From positions 124,001 to 188,000 of the forward strand of contig NZ_JACZZA010000011.1 of NCBI RefSeq assembly GCF_014863405.1: a DNA stretch of 64,000 nucleotides. Direction: 5' to 3'. Position numbers and translations under genes: made by a program. Below, one piece after another: positions 8,742 to 16,916 of this stretch. The DNA is from Dyella acidiphila. Its GTDB lineage: Bacteria; Pseudomonadota; Gammaproteobacteria; Xanthomonadales; Rhodanobacteraceae. The notes beneath the pieces were generated by a model. It worked only from the letters and a program-made list of their open reading frames with translations, searched no databases and was not told the origin of the DNA. The number at the start of each line of letters is the position of its first letter. Position 1 is the first letter of the stretch.

Positions 8742-10535
8742 TTACCAGTCCACCGTGATGGTGGACACCGTGGGATTGGTGCCAATCAGCGAGGAACTGA
8801 AACCGCTTACGTCGTCATACGGAAAACCGTAGGTGAGCCCGTTGATGCTGTGCGCATGCCAGAACGCGGAATAGGAGTTGGTCGGTGCGCTGTTGTAGAA
8901 ATCCGCCGACGTACTCCACTCGCCTGCGTTCTCGGCCACGTGCCGGTTCAACGCCGCATCCACCTGGGCCTGGATCTGCAATTGCTTGGCTGTCGCCACG
9001 CCGGCCGCGGCATTGCTGGCGTCATTGAACACGCCATTGCCCAGCAGCACCTCCTGCGTGGTCGGCACGTTGTTGATGTAGTACGTGCCCTGCCCGTCGG
9101 TAAAGACGAACTGGTTGCCCACGACATTGCCGGTGAAGGTGCCCTGCGCATCGGTAAATACCAGCGACTGGCTGCGGTATTGATTCCAGATCGACTGGAT
9201 ATAGCTGTCCAGATAAGTGGCCTGCGCGCCGCCGGCCGCAAAGCTGCCGTGCGAAGGCGCCACGATGCGATAAGGCGCCTGCACCTGCGCCAGTGACTGG
9301 AATGGTGCAGGCACCTGGGCCGTGAATTCCTGGAACAGCGCGGCGCGGGTTTCCGTTTCGCCCACGGTCTGGTCGTAGCCGGTGGGATCCTGCAGCTGCA
9401 GGCGAATCGGCATGCCGAACTGATCGACCCGGGTGGTGTTGCCGTAGAAATTGGTGGCGTTGATGTTCACTTCCACAAAATCGAAGGTCACGTTGATATT
9501 CGGATCGCTGGGGTTGTCGATATTCGGGCCGGTATAGCCGTAGACCGGATTGCCCACCGCCTGGATATACATCGGACTGCCCACGCTCAAGTAGATTCGC
9601 GCGGAAAGAATCTGCGGCACGGTGAAAGATTTGCACTGCGAGAACGGGATCGAATAATCGGCGTAGCTCTGGCCGTTCTTGCTCTGTGCACCGTTGTCGC
9701 CCGGCGCCATCGGAATCAGGTTGCCGCTGCAATCGACGTGCACGAAGGTGCCGGGGTTGGCCGGATCCTGGCCGACCATGGTCCAGTAGACCTGGCTGTC
9801 GGCATAGGCACCATTGGTACCGTTGACTAGGTTGAAGGTGGTGCCGGCGGCCGGAAAAACCGGACTGGACGGCGAAGGTGCCGGCGTCGGTGTGGGCGTG
9901 GGCGTGGGTGTCGGTGCGGCATAGGTCAATGTCTGCGAGGGCGTGTTCACTGCCGACCCATTGCTCTGACCGATGGTGAACCAGTAACTGACCTGCTCGC
10001 CATTGGTGAGGCCGGAAACCTGGTAGCTGTTGTCGGTGCCGCTGTTGCTCATGGTGACGTTGAGCTGGCTGCCGCCGGCGAGGGTGTAATGCAGATCGGC
10101 CCAGGTGCCGCCGTCGGCATAGAACTGCACCGCGCCGCCGGTTTCGGCGGTGGCGCCGTAACTCTCGCTGGGCGTGGGGGTCGGCGCCGGAGTGGGGGTG
10201 GGGGTGGGGGTGGGCGTAGGCGTGGGTGCTGGCGAACTGCCGCAGTTGCCCTGCGAGGTCCACGGCTGGCCGCTGCCGGCCCCGCCATTGTTGCTGGCCG
10301 GGTCGTTGCCCTGGGTCCACCAGTTGGCCACGTAGTTGATGCCGCTCTCGCTGGCCAGCTGGCCTTGCGTATAGACGGCCGACGCGCTCCAGGCAGCCGC
10401 GCAGCTGGTCTGCGCATGCACTGCCTGTACCGGCGCAGCGGTTAGCACGGCAGTGGAAAGCGCAGCGCAGATCGCGGTGCCCAGCGAACTGAAGGCCAGC
10501 GTGGGCCACGCTGTCGAGGAATTGCTTATTTGCAT
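8742..10535 (-). CDS. Secreted multimodular GH64 beta-1,3-glucanase with two binding modules
   Basis: 597 residues; AAAGGAGAC precedes ATG 10535. Order: signal peptide (1-42); a CBM5/12-like module rich in Trp (SASAVYTQGQLA, NWWTQGNDP, about 43-95); a Pro-Thr linker; a module resembling CBM56 beta-1,3-glucan binders (about 118-205); a second Pro-Thr linker; then a thaumatin-like GH64 domain (about 225-597). The likely catalytic pair is Glu355 (FDFVEVN) and Asp371 (RVDQFG). The 16-residue spacing matches the Glu/Asp pair I recall for the laminaripentaose-producing enzyme of Streptomyces. The product should cut fungal or algal beta-1,3-glucan outside the cell. Its promoter has two copies of the operator also found before the TonB receptor. 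Confidence 0.88.
   Translation of the reverse strand: MQISNSSTAWPTLAFSSLGTAICAALSTAVLTAAPVQAVHAQTSCAAAWSASAVYTQGQLASESGINYVANWWTQGNDPASNNGGAGSGQPWTSQGNCGSSPAPTPTPTPTPTPTPAPTPTPSESYGATAETGGAVQFYADGGTWADLHYTLAGGSQLNVTMSNSGTDNSYQVSGLTNGEQVSYWFTIGQSNGSAVNTPSQTLTYAAPTPTPTPTPTPAPSPSSPVFPAAGTTFNLVNGTNGAYADSQVYWTMVGQDPANPGTFVHVDCSGNLIPMAPGDNGAQSKNGQSYADYSIPFSQCKSFTVPQILSARIYLSVGSPMYIQAVGNPVYGYTGPNIDNPSDPNINVTFDFVEVNINATNFYGNTTRVDQFGMPIRLQLQDPTGYDQTVGETETRAALFQEFTAQVPAPFQSLAQVQAPYRIVAPSHGSFAAGGAQATYLDSYIQSIWNQYRSQSLVFTDAQGTFTGNVVGNQFVFTDGQGTYYINNVPTTQEVLLGNGVFNDASNAAAGVATAKQLQIQAQVDAALNRHVAENAGEWSTSADFYNSAPTNSYSAFWHAHSINGLTYGFPYDDVSGFSSSLIGTNPTVSTITVDW
10177..10234. repeat. Hexanucleotide repeat coding a Pro-Thr linker
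   Basis: A run of GGGGGT/GGGCGT-type hexamers (coding Pro-Thr on the minus strand) makes the linker between the binding modules of the GH64 enzyme. A second, shorter run lies at about 9881-9920 before the catalytic domain. Six-base slippage would change linker length without breaking the frame. Confidence 0.7.
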
Positions 10536-10670
10536 GGACTGTCTCCTTTGCTTTGGGTGAAATCACAAGCACACGTTGGAAGCGGCGATTTCACGCTGCG
10601 CATTGACGCAGGCATGCGGGGACAGTCGCCGTCGGGAGTTTTCTGGTTTTGGGGCGCCGTCGATCGAAAG

Positions 10671-10708
10671 TACAAGCGCTGTCAATTATGAAAATACAAG
10701 CGCTGTCA
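10671..10708 (-). promoter_or_regulatory. Tandem LacI-type operators of the GH64 gene
   Basis: Two perfect copies of TACAAGCGCTGTCA (10671-10684 and 10695-10708), 24 bp apart. The same 14-mer occurs in reverse at 13389-13402, before the TonB receptor and next to the lacI-type gene. On the gene strand each copy reads TGACAGCGCTTGTA; in the proximal copy it contains a perfect -35-like TTGACA (10685-10680). A bound repressor would therefore block transcription. The core AGCGCT is typical of LacI-family sites such as Xanthomonas NagR operators. Confidence 0.75.
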
Positions 10709-10813
10709 TTTTTGCGTGACGGGAATCGCATCAGCGAGGATTGGGCGCCCCACCCTCGCGGCCGCCTCTTCAGTTCTGCAAGAAACCAGAAGCATCGTTT
10801 GCGTGGTTTTCCG

Positions 10814-10892
10814 CCGTCACCCCGGCGAAAGCCGGGATCCAGTGCTTTTCGCGCAACGAGTCGCTGGGTCCCGGCCTTCGCCGGGATGACGG
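10814..10892. repeat. Chromosomal inverted-repeat palindrome (REP/ITR type)
   Basis: Near-perfect arms at 10814-10842 and 10864-10892, each holding a CCCCGGCGAAAGCCGGGAT-type hairpin, around a 21-bp centre. It is the same family as 36219-36294. It lies between the GH64 promoter and the 3' end of the MFS gene and may end that transcript. No coding signal is seen here. Confidence 0.75.
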
Positions 10893-10899
10893 CGGCCCC

Positions 10900-12195
10900 T
10901 CAACGCACTCCGCGCACCGGCAGAATCGCCCACGCACTCAGCGCAACCAGGGCCGCCGCCACCACGAACAGCGCCGCATAGTTCCCGCCGCTCATCCACA
11001 GGATGCCCGGCGCGATCGCCGGCATCAGCGATTGCGGCATGACATTGGCGATATTGAAGATGCCGAGATTCCCAGCCGCATGCGTTTCGCGCTGCGGCAG
11101 CACATCGGTCACCAAGGCCAGATCGGCCGCCAGGTACATACCCTGCGCCGCACCGGTAATCGCCATGCCGAGCAGAAACCACGCATACGTCGTAGCGAAG
11201 GCGATGATCAGCAAGGCCAGCGCATACACCAGCGCCGCGCCTGCCACAAAAACCTTGCGCCGCCCGACCGCATCGGACCAGCCACCACCTACGGCACTGA
11301 AGATCGCCACCGCACAGGATTGCACCAGGGTGGACAGGAAGATCCGGCGCGGCACGTCGGCCGGCACGCAACCCAATTGGTGCATCAGGTAGAAGCCCTG
11401 ATAGGTGAGCAACACCGCAATCCCTGCATAAAGCAGAAAACGGCTGCTCCAGGCCCAGGCGAAATCGGGAAAGCGCAGCGGATTGAGCCAGTAGCTGCCG
11501 AGGAATTCGCGCCATCCGTAGCGCGGGCGCTGCGCTGCGGCCAGGCGCAGATCGGGCAGCACCCAGACCAGCAGCAACGCACTGGCCAGGGCGATCACGG
11601 CCGCCACCAGGAACATGGCAAGCGTGGAATCGACCAGCGCCTGCATCAGGAAGGTGCCGCCGATCATGCCCAGCGGCAGGCTGATGCCAACGATGCCCGA
11701 CACCGTACCGCGTTGCGACGCCGGCACCTGATCAGCAAGGATCGCCGCCAGTGCAGCCAGTTCCGCGTTATAGGCCAGCTGTGTGAGGCACCAGCCCAGC
11801 AACAGCTGCGGCACCGACACCGCCGTGGCGATTACCGCCAGCCCTGCGACACCACCCAGGGCGCCGGCGAGCAGCCAAGGGCGGCGCATGCCGAAACGCG
11901 ATGTCGTGCGATCCGACCAACGGCCGAAGAACGGATTGCCGAACAAGGCCACCAGCGCACCTACGCCCGCCACCAGCGACAGACTGCCGGCCGCATGCGC
12001 CGGCGCCAGTTCGCGCACGCGCATCGTCAAACCGGTAAGGATCGGCGGCAGCAGCGCCATCCACAGCCCGGTGTAGGCCATGCCGTAGACCGCGATAAAG
12101 CGCCAGCCAACCCGGCGCGCCGGCCATGCCGCATCCGCGGGCGCCGCGCCCTGCGCGAGTCCGTGCGTCGCCGCTTCGGCTATATCGTCGATCAC
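10900..12195 (-). CDS. GPH/SLC45-like MFS oligosaccharide permease
   Basis: 431 residues if GTG 12195 is used; longer in-frame starts run into the repressor gene and add non-transporter sequence. Twelve hydrophobic segments are present. The loop motif GRWSDRTTSRFGMRRPWL (about residues 90-107) is the RWGRRRP-like signature of the sucrose/maltose (SLC45, GPH) transporter group. It lies 65 bp after the LacI-type gene on the same strand, presumably one transcript. In a GH64/TonB locus it would carry laminari-oligosaccharides across the inner membrane. Substrate is inferred from context. Confidence 0.82.
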   Translation of the reverse strand: MIDDIAEAATHGLAQGAAPADAAWPARRVGWRFIAVYGMAYTGLWMALLPPILTGLTMRVRELAPAHAAGSLSLVAGVGALVALFGNPFFGRWSDRTTSRFGMRRPWLLAGALGGVAGLAVIATAVSVPQLLLGWCLTQLAYNAELAALAAILADQVPASQRGTVSGIVGISLPLGMIGGTFLMQALVDSTLAMFLVAAVIALASALLLVWVLPDLRLAAAQRPRYGWREFLGSYWLNPLRFPDFAWAWSSRFLLYAGIAVLLTYQGFYLMHQLGCVPADVPRRIFLSTLVQSCAVAIFSAVGGGWSDAVGRRKVFVAGAALVYALALLIIAFATTYAWFLLGMAITGAAQGMYLAADLALVTDVLPQRETHAAGNLGIFNIANVMPQSLMPAIAPGILWMSGGNYAALFVVAAALVALSAWAILPVRGVR

Positions 12196-12260
12196 CGCTT
12201 CCGCATCTCCCCGGCTGCACCGGCCCGGTTCATGGCGAACCCGGTGGCGTAGCGCAGATC

Positions 12261-13274
12261 CTACGGCTTTCCGGGCGCGGCCGTGGAGGCGCGCAGCTGC
12301 ATCTCGTAAGGCACGCGCGCCTGCAGACGCAGGGCCGGATCGCGGATCGACTGCAGCACGCTCTCCACCGCCAGCCGCCCGATCTCGCGGCAAGGCTGGT
12401 GCACGGTGGTGACGCCGGGCGAAATCAGCTGCGACACCGGCGTGTCGTCGAAGCCGCATACCGACAGGTCGTCGGGAATGGCCAGCCCGCGCTCGTAGGC
12501 TTCGCGCATCACGCCGCAAGCCATGTCGTCGTTGGCGGTAAAGATCGCCGTGGGCGGGCGTCGCCGGCTGAGCAGGGTCCTGGCGCCGGCCGCGCCCGCG
12601 GCGAAAGTGAAATCTCCCTCCAGCACCAGCGATTCGTCGTAGGGGATGCCGGCCTTGCGCAGCGCATCGCGATAGCCGTTGAGCCGCCAGGTACGCGCAC
12701 CGTGCCCTTTCAGGCCGGCGATATGGGCAATGCGCCGGTGCCCCAGCGAAATCAGGTGCTCGACGATATCCGCCGCCGCCTTGCGCTCGTCGAAACCGAT
12801 GTCGATGCGCGGTTCGCGCAGTTTCGAGGAGATGGTGGCATAGCGCATGTCCAGCTCGTCCAGGCGCTGCAGCAGCTTGATGTTATTGGCATGCGGCGGC
12901 ACCAGCACCAGCGCGTCCGGGCGGTGCGTCGCCACGAAGTTGTCGATCTGCGCGGCCAGGTCGTCGGTGGCCTCGAAAGGATGCAGCACCGCGTTATACG
13001 GCGTGCCCTTGCACGCCTGCAGCACGCCAACGATCAGTTCCATGATGTAGCTGGAGCCCACCGCCGGGTTGTCGTACAGCAAGGCCACCAGGTACGAGCG
13101 ATTGCCGGCCAGCCCGCGCGCGGCCGGATTGGGTACGTAATTGAGCGCGCGAATGGACGCTTCGATCCGCACGCGCAGTTTGGCGCGCACGCTCGGATGG
13201 CCATTGAGGACACGCGACACCGTCTTGGTGGACACGCCCGCATGCGCAGCGACGTCCTCGATTCTCGCAGGCAT
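12261..13274 (-). CDS. LacI-family transcriptional repressor of the glucan locus
   Basis: 337 residues from ATG 13274; an earlier in-frame ATG at 13310 would add 12 residues before the helix-turn-helix. The N-terminus MPARIEDVAAHAGVSTKTVSRVLNG is a textbook LacI DNA-binding domain with the hinge helix NPAARGLAGN (about 48-57). A periplasmic-binding-like sensor domain follows (about 60-337). The gene is divergent from the TonB receptor, with two AGCGCT-centred palindromes between them. The same operator also precedes the GH64 gene, so it most likely controls the whole locus and itself. The effector is probably a glucan oligosaccharide or glucose derivative (inference). Confidence 0.92.
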   Translation of the reverse strand: MPARIEDVAAHAGVSTKTVSRVLNGHPSVRAKLRVRIEASIRALNYVPNPAARGLAGNRSYLVALLYDNPAVGSSYIMELIVGVLQACKGTPYNAVLHPFEATDDLAAQIDNFVATHRPDALVLVPPHANNIKLLQRLDELDMRYATISSKLREPRIDIGFDERKAAADIVEHLISLGHRRIAHIAGLKGHGARTWRLNGYRDALRKAGIPYDESLVLEGDFTFAAGAAGARTLLSRRRPPTAIFTANDDMACGVMREAYERGLAIPDDLSVCGFDDTPVSQLISPGVTTVHQPCREIGRLAVESVLQSIRDPALRLQARVPYEMQLRASTAAPGKP

Positions 13275-13364
13275 GTACAACCCCACCCTGTATGACTTGC
13301 AACGGCTCATGCTAACCCAAGCGCAAGCCGGGCCACCACTTAAATTTCACTCTTCGGGGCCCAA

Positions 13365-13402
13365 AATACCAGCGCTGGTATTCTTTATTGACAGCGCTTG
13401 TA
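13365..13402. promoter_or_regulatory. Double LacI-type operator in the lacI/TonB-receptor divergent promoter
   Basis: A perfect 18-bp palindrome, AATACCAGCGCTGGTATT (13365-13382), is followed by TGACAGCGCTTGTA (13389-13402), centre to centre 22 bp. The second is the exact reverse complement of the 14-mer repeated before the GH64 gene. TTGACA at 13388-13393 overlaps it and may be the -35 box of the receptor promoter. The pair lies about 90-110 bp from the repressor start and about 190 bp from the receptor start. Confidence 0.8.
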
Positions 13403-13587
13403 CATTTGACTAGCGTGCCTCGCGGGCCAACGCCTGTGTGCTGCAGCGCAACGCAAGGGGAAATATGGGGAGCGTCCTACTGATCGTGGATGCTGCGTTG
13501 CGCTTTACTGCACTTTCGCCGCTTCGCCTTACGGGGATCGACCAAGGCACGGCAACGAGTATTCATTGGACTTGGGGAGAGTCAGGA

Positions 13588-16500
13588 ATGAAGAAGCAAT
13601 CCACGTATTCGCCTGCGCGCAGCAGCAGCCAGCCATGCCGGCTGTCCTTCGCGATCGCGATGACGTTGTTCGCCGCAGGACAGCTGCACGCGCAGACCGA
13701 CCAAGCCGCACCGCCATCGAGCGACCAGGCCGCGCCCGCGAAGACCAAGCCGGCGGACAAGAAGAAAGACGCCACCGCCACGGCCGACGAGAAAGAGGCG
13801 AAGCTGCTCAATGGCCTGACCGTCAACGGCTATTCGAGCAGCTTGAACCGTGCGCAGGAAATCAAGCGCTACGCCGATACGGTGGTCGATGCGATTTCGG
13901 CACAGGATGCCGGCTCCCTGCCCGACACCTCGGTCACCGAAGCGCTGCAGCGCGTGCCGGGCGTGGCGGTAAGCGCCTTCGGCGTGGCGGCCGATCCGGA
14001 CCACTTCTCCATCCAGGGCTCGGACATCAGCCTGCAGGGCCTGCCCTACACCAGCACGCTGTTCAACGGCCGCGAGGTGTTTTCCGCCGGCGGCGGCCAG
14101 GGCCTGAATTTCTTCACCGTGTCGCCGGAATTGATCGGCTCGGTGGTGGTAAGCAAGAACCAGACGGCCGACATGATCGAGGGCGGCATCGCCGGCTCGA
14201 TCGACCTGAATACGCGCAAGCCGTTCGACAGCAAGAAAGATACGCAGGCTTCCATCACCGTCGGCGACTACTGGGGCAGCCTGGACAAGAAGAGCACGCC
14301 GCAGATCTCCGGCCTGTTCAGCCATAACTGGAACACCGAGATCGGCCGCTTCGGCGTGCTGCTCAACGTCGCCTACGACCGCATCGACCAGCAGGACAAT
14401 GCGATTTCGCTGGTCGACTTCCAGCGCCGCTGCGATGGCTGCTCGCTTCCCAGCGGCAGAACCGACGATTACCCCGGCCTGGCGCCGGGCCAATACGCCT
14501 ACGTGCCGGTCGGTGGCGACATCCGCGTGCAGGATGAAACCAGCGCCCGCTTCGGCCACGTGCTGTCTGCGCAGTGGGAAAGCCCGGACAAGGCCTGGCA
14601 GGCCACGCTGGAATGGGATCGCGCCTCGGACACGGAAACCACCTACGAGCACACCCTGCAGGCATCCACCGACGGCTGCGCATTTGCCCAGTCGCTGGCC
14701 GGCTGCGCGGTGCCGCTGGCGGGCACCACGCCCACCTACGATTCCAACGGCGTGTTCCAGTCGGGCATCATCTCCGGCGCTCCGGGTACCTCGACCTTCC
14801 TGCCGATCACTTACGGCGGTGTGCCGACCCAGCTGGACAGCACCGCTTTCAGGAACCGCTACATCACCAACGACTACAGCTTCAATCTGAAGTGGAACGT
14901 CAACGACCGCCTGCACCTGAGCGCCGATGTGCAGGACACCAATTCCACTTACAACAATTTCTATTACTACATCCGCCAGCTGACCCAGGCCAACTGGGAC
15001 ATCGCCCTGCACGGCAACAACGTGCCCAGCGTAAGCCTGCTGTCGCCCAATCCGAATGAAACGGCGGCCCAGTACTACGCCAACCCCAACAACAGCTACT
15101 GGGCGGCAGCGCAGGATCACTTCGCCAACTCGTGGGGCAACCAGCGTACCTTGCGCCTGGACGGCACCTTCGACGTGGACAGCGGCTTCCTCGACAACCT
15201 GCAGTTCGGCGTACGCCATTCCGATCAGCGCGAAGTGGTGCAGAACTCGGCCTACAACTACGAGGCGATCAGCTCGCCCTACGGGCAGAACGCGGTCACC
15301 GCCGCCGATACGCCCGGCGCCACCTCGCTGTACAACCTCAACCTGCAGGGTTTCAGCAACGGTAATTTCGGTGGCCTGACTGCGCCGTACTTCAATCTCA
15401 ATCCGCTCACCCAGTTCCAGCAGGCGGTGGCGATCATCCAGCAGATCAACAAGCAGGCCATGGCGATGAACCCGCCCGGCAGCGTCGGCCCGTACTACAC
15501 CCTTACGCAGCGCCCGCTGTATGTCGCGAACGACGTGTTCGTGCCCGGCACGTTCTACCTGCCGCAGGAAGTCGCCTCCAACGAGGAGAAGACCAATGCC
15601 GCCTACGTGCGCCTGAATTTCGGCAATGACAACACCGACTTCCTCAGCGGCCTGCAGATCACTGGCAATGTCGGCCTGCGCTACGTGCACACGCAGGATG
15701 ACGCCTCCGGCTACTTGGTGCTGCCGAACCAGGCCGCCGTACTCAACGGGGTCAGCATTGCGCAGTACTGCCTCAATCAGACCAAGGGCGGCGCAACCGC
15801 GGCGCCGGGCACCTTCTGCGCGCTGACGTCGGCCCAGCAACAGCAGTACATAAACTTCGCCAACGGCGGCTACACGCCAATCAGCGCCAGCAGCTCCTAC
15901 GGCAACTGGCTGCCCAGCTTCAACCTGTCGGTCGGCTGGACCAGCGACCTGATCACCCGCTTCGCCTATTCCAAATCGGTATACCGGCCGACGCTGGACC
16001 AGCTGCAGGCGGGCCAGTCGATCAGCGGACTGCTGCCCTACGGCACCAATGGCAGCACCGCGCCGACGGTGGGCAATGGCTATAGCGCCAGCAATCCGTA
16101 TCTCAAGCCGATTACCGCGCACAACTTCGACATCACCCAGGAGTGGTATTTCGGCCATGCCGGTTCCATCTCCGCGATGTTGTTCTACAAGCAGTTGAAC
16201 AACACCATCCAGACCATCACCAGTGTGGTCGACACCACCGTCACCAACAACGGCGTGACCTATCCGGAGCAGTACACCACCGGCCTGGCCAACCTGAACC
16301 AGAAAGGCAGCGTAAGCGGCGTGGAGCTGGCCTATCAGCAGAAATACGATTTCCTGCCCGGCTGGCTGTCCGGCTTCGGCACGCAGACGAACTACACCTA
16401 TATCAGGCCGCATAACCTGAGCTACGGCTCGACCGACTTCTGCCCCAGCGGCTATGCGCCGCCCACGCAGTGCATCAACCAGCTCAAGCTGCCGCCCTAC

Positions 16501-16833
16501 GAGCTGTCGCGCAACACCTACAATTTCACCATGTATTACGAGAAGGGCCCGCTCTCCACCCGCCTTGCCTACAACTGGCGGTCGAAGTACCTGATCACGG
16601 GCGTGGAAGCGGATTATCCGTTCCTGCCGGTAATGGCCGACTCGCAGGGCCAGCTGGACGCCTCGATCATCTACGCGATCAACGATCACGTGAAGGTATC
16701 GCTGCAGGCAGCCAATATCCTGAACTCGACCTTCAAGACCCGCGAGATCGTCAATACCGGCGGCCTGAGCGTGCCCAAGGGTTTCTTCCGCGACGACACG
16801 CGCTACAACCTCAGCGTACGCGCAGACTTCTGA
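13588..16833 (+). CDS. TonB-dependent receptor (glucan-oligosaccharide type)
   Basis: 1081 residues from ATG 13588, supported by GGGGAGAGTCAGGA just upstream and a signal peptide (FAIAMTLFAAGQLHA, cut after about 34). Earlier starts back to 13438 lack both. A Lys/Ala-rich spacer is followed by a TonB-box-like LNGLTVNGY, a plug domain (about 85-215; SVTEALQRVPGVAV, IEGGIAGSIDLNTRKP) and a long beta-barrel ending in YNLSVRADF with the terminal Phe needed for outer-membrane assembly. It takes up large ligands with TonB energy. Divergent from the LacI regulator and sharing operators with GH64, it is probably the importer of laminari-oligosaccharides. Confidence 0.92.
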   Translation: MKKQSTYSPARSSSQPCRLSFAIAMTLFAAGQLHAQTDQAAPPSSDQAAPAKTKPADKKKDATATADEKEAKLLNGLTVNGYSSSLNRAQEIKRYADTVVDAISAQDAGSLPDTSVTEALQRVPGVAVSAFGVAADPDHFSIQGSDISLQGLPYTSTLFNGREVFSAGGGQGLNFFTVSPELIGSVVVSKNQTADMIEGGIAGSIDLNTRKPFDSKKDTQASITVGDYWGSLDKKSTPQISGLFSHNWNTEIGRFGVLLNVAYDRIDQQDNAISLVDFQRRCDGCSLPSGRTDDYPGLAPGQYAYVPVGGDIRVQDETSARFGHVLSAQWESPDKAWQATLEWDRASDTETTYEHTLQASTDGCAFAQSLAGCAVPLAGTTPTYDSNGVFQSGIISGAPGTSTFLPITYGGVPTQLDSTAFRNRYITNDYSFNLKWNVNDRLHLSADVQDTNSTYNNFYYYIRQLTQANWDIALHGNNVPSVSLLSPNPNETAAQYYANPNNSYWAAAQDHFANSWGNQRTLRLDGTFDVDSGFLDNLQFGVRHSDQREVVQNSAYNYEAISSPYGQNAVTAADTPGATSLYNLNLQGFSNGNFGGLTAPYFNLNPLTQFQQAVAIIQQINKQAMAMNPPGSVGPYYTLTQRPLYVANDVFVPGTFYLPQEVASNEEKTNAAYVRLNFGNDNTDFLSGLQITGNVGLRYVHTQDDASGYLVLPNQAAVLNGVSIAQYCLNQTKGGATAAPGTFCALTSAQQQQYINFANGGYTPISASSSYGNWLPSFNLSVGWTSDLITRFAYSKSVYRPTLDQLQAGQSISGLLPYGTNGSTAPTVGNGYSASNPYLKPITAHNFDITQEWYFGHAGSISAMLFYKQLNNTIQTITSVVDTTVTNNGVTYPEQYTTGLANLNQKGSVSGVELAYQQKYDFLPGWLSGFGTQTNYTYIRPHNLSYGSTDFCPSGYAPPTQCINQLKLPPYELSRNTYNFTMYYEKGPLSTRLAYNWRSKYLITGVEADYPFLPVMADSQGQLDASIIYAINDHVKVSLQAANILNSTFKTREIVNTGGLSVPKGFFRDDTRYNLSVRADF

Positions 16834-16862
16834 GCATTTACTCCAGCCTGGCGTAGCGCATG

Positions 16863-16896
16863 ACAACGCCGAGGGAGCGTTCTCCCTCGGCGTTGT
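16863..16896. terminator. Convergent stem-loop terminator
   Basis: A perfect 14-bp stem (16863-16876 with 16883-16896, core CGCCGAGGGA) and a 6-base loop lie between the stops of the TonB receptor (+) and the secreted protein (-). TATTTA follows on the plus side. It probably serves both transcripts. Confidence 0.8.
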
Positions 16897-16916
16897 TATT
16901 TACCGCCTGCGTGTTT

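Noticed and set aside
10900-12519. 539-residue version of the GPH permease
   Set aside because: The extra N-terminal residues are the repressor gene read in another frame; GTG 12195 gives a normal-sized transporter.
13438-13587. 50-residue N-terminal extension of the first TonB receptor
   Set aside because: It would place the signal peptide inside the protein, and the ribosome site lies before ATG 13588.
13582-16866. 1094-residue open frame antisense to the first TonB receptor
   Set aside because: High-GC shadow of the receptor frame: Arg/Gly/Val/His-rich, no domain, no ribosome site. The receptor on the other strand has signal peptide and plug motifs.
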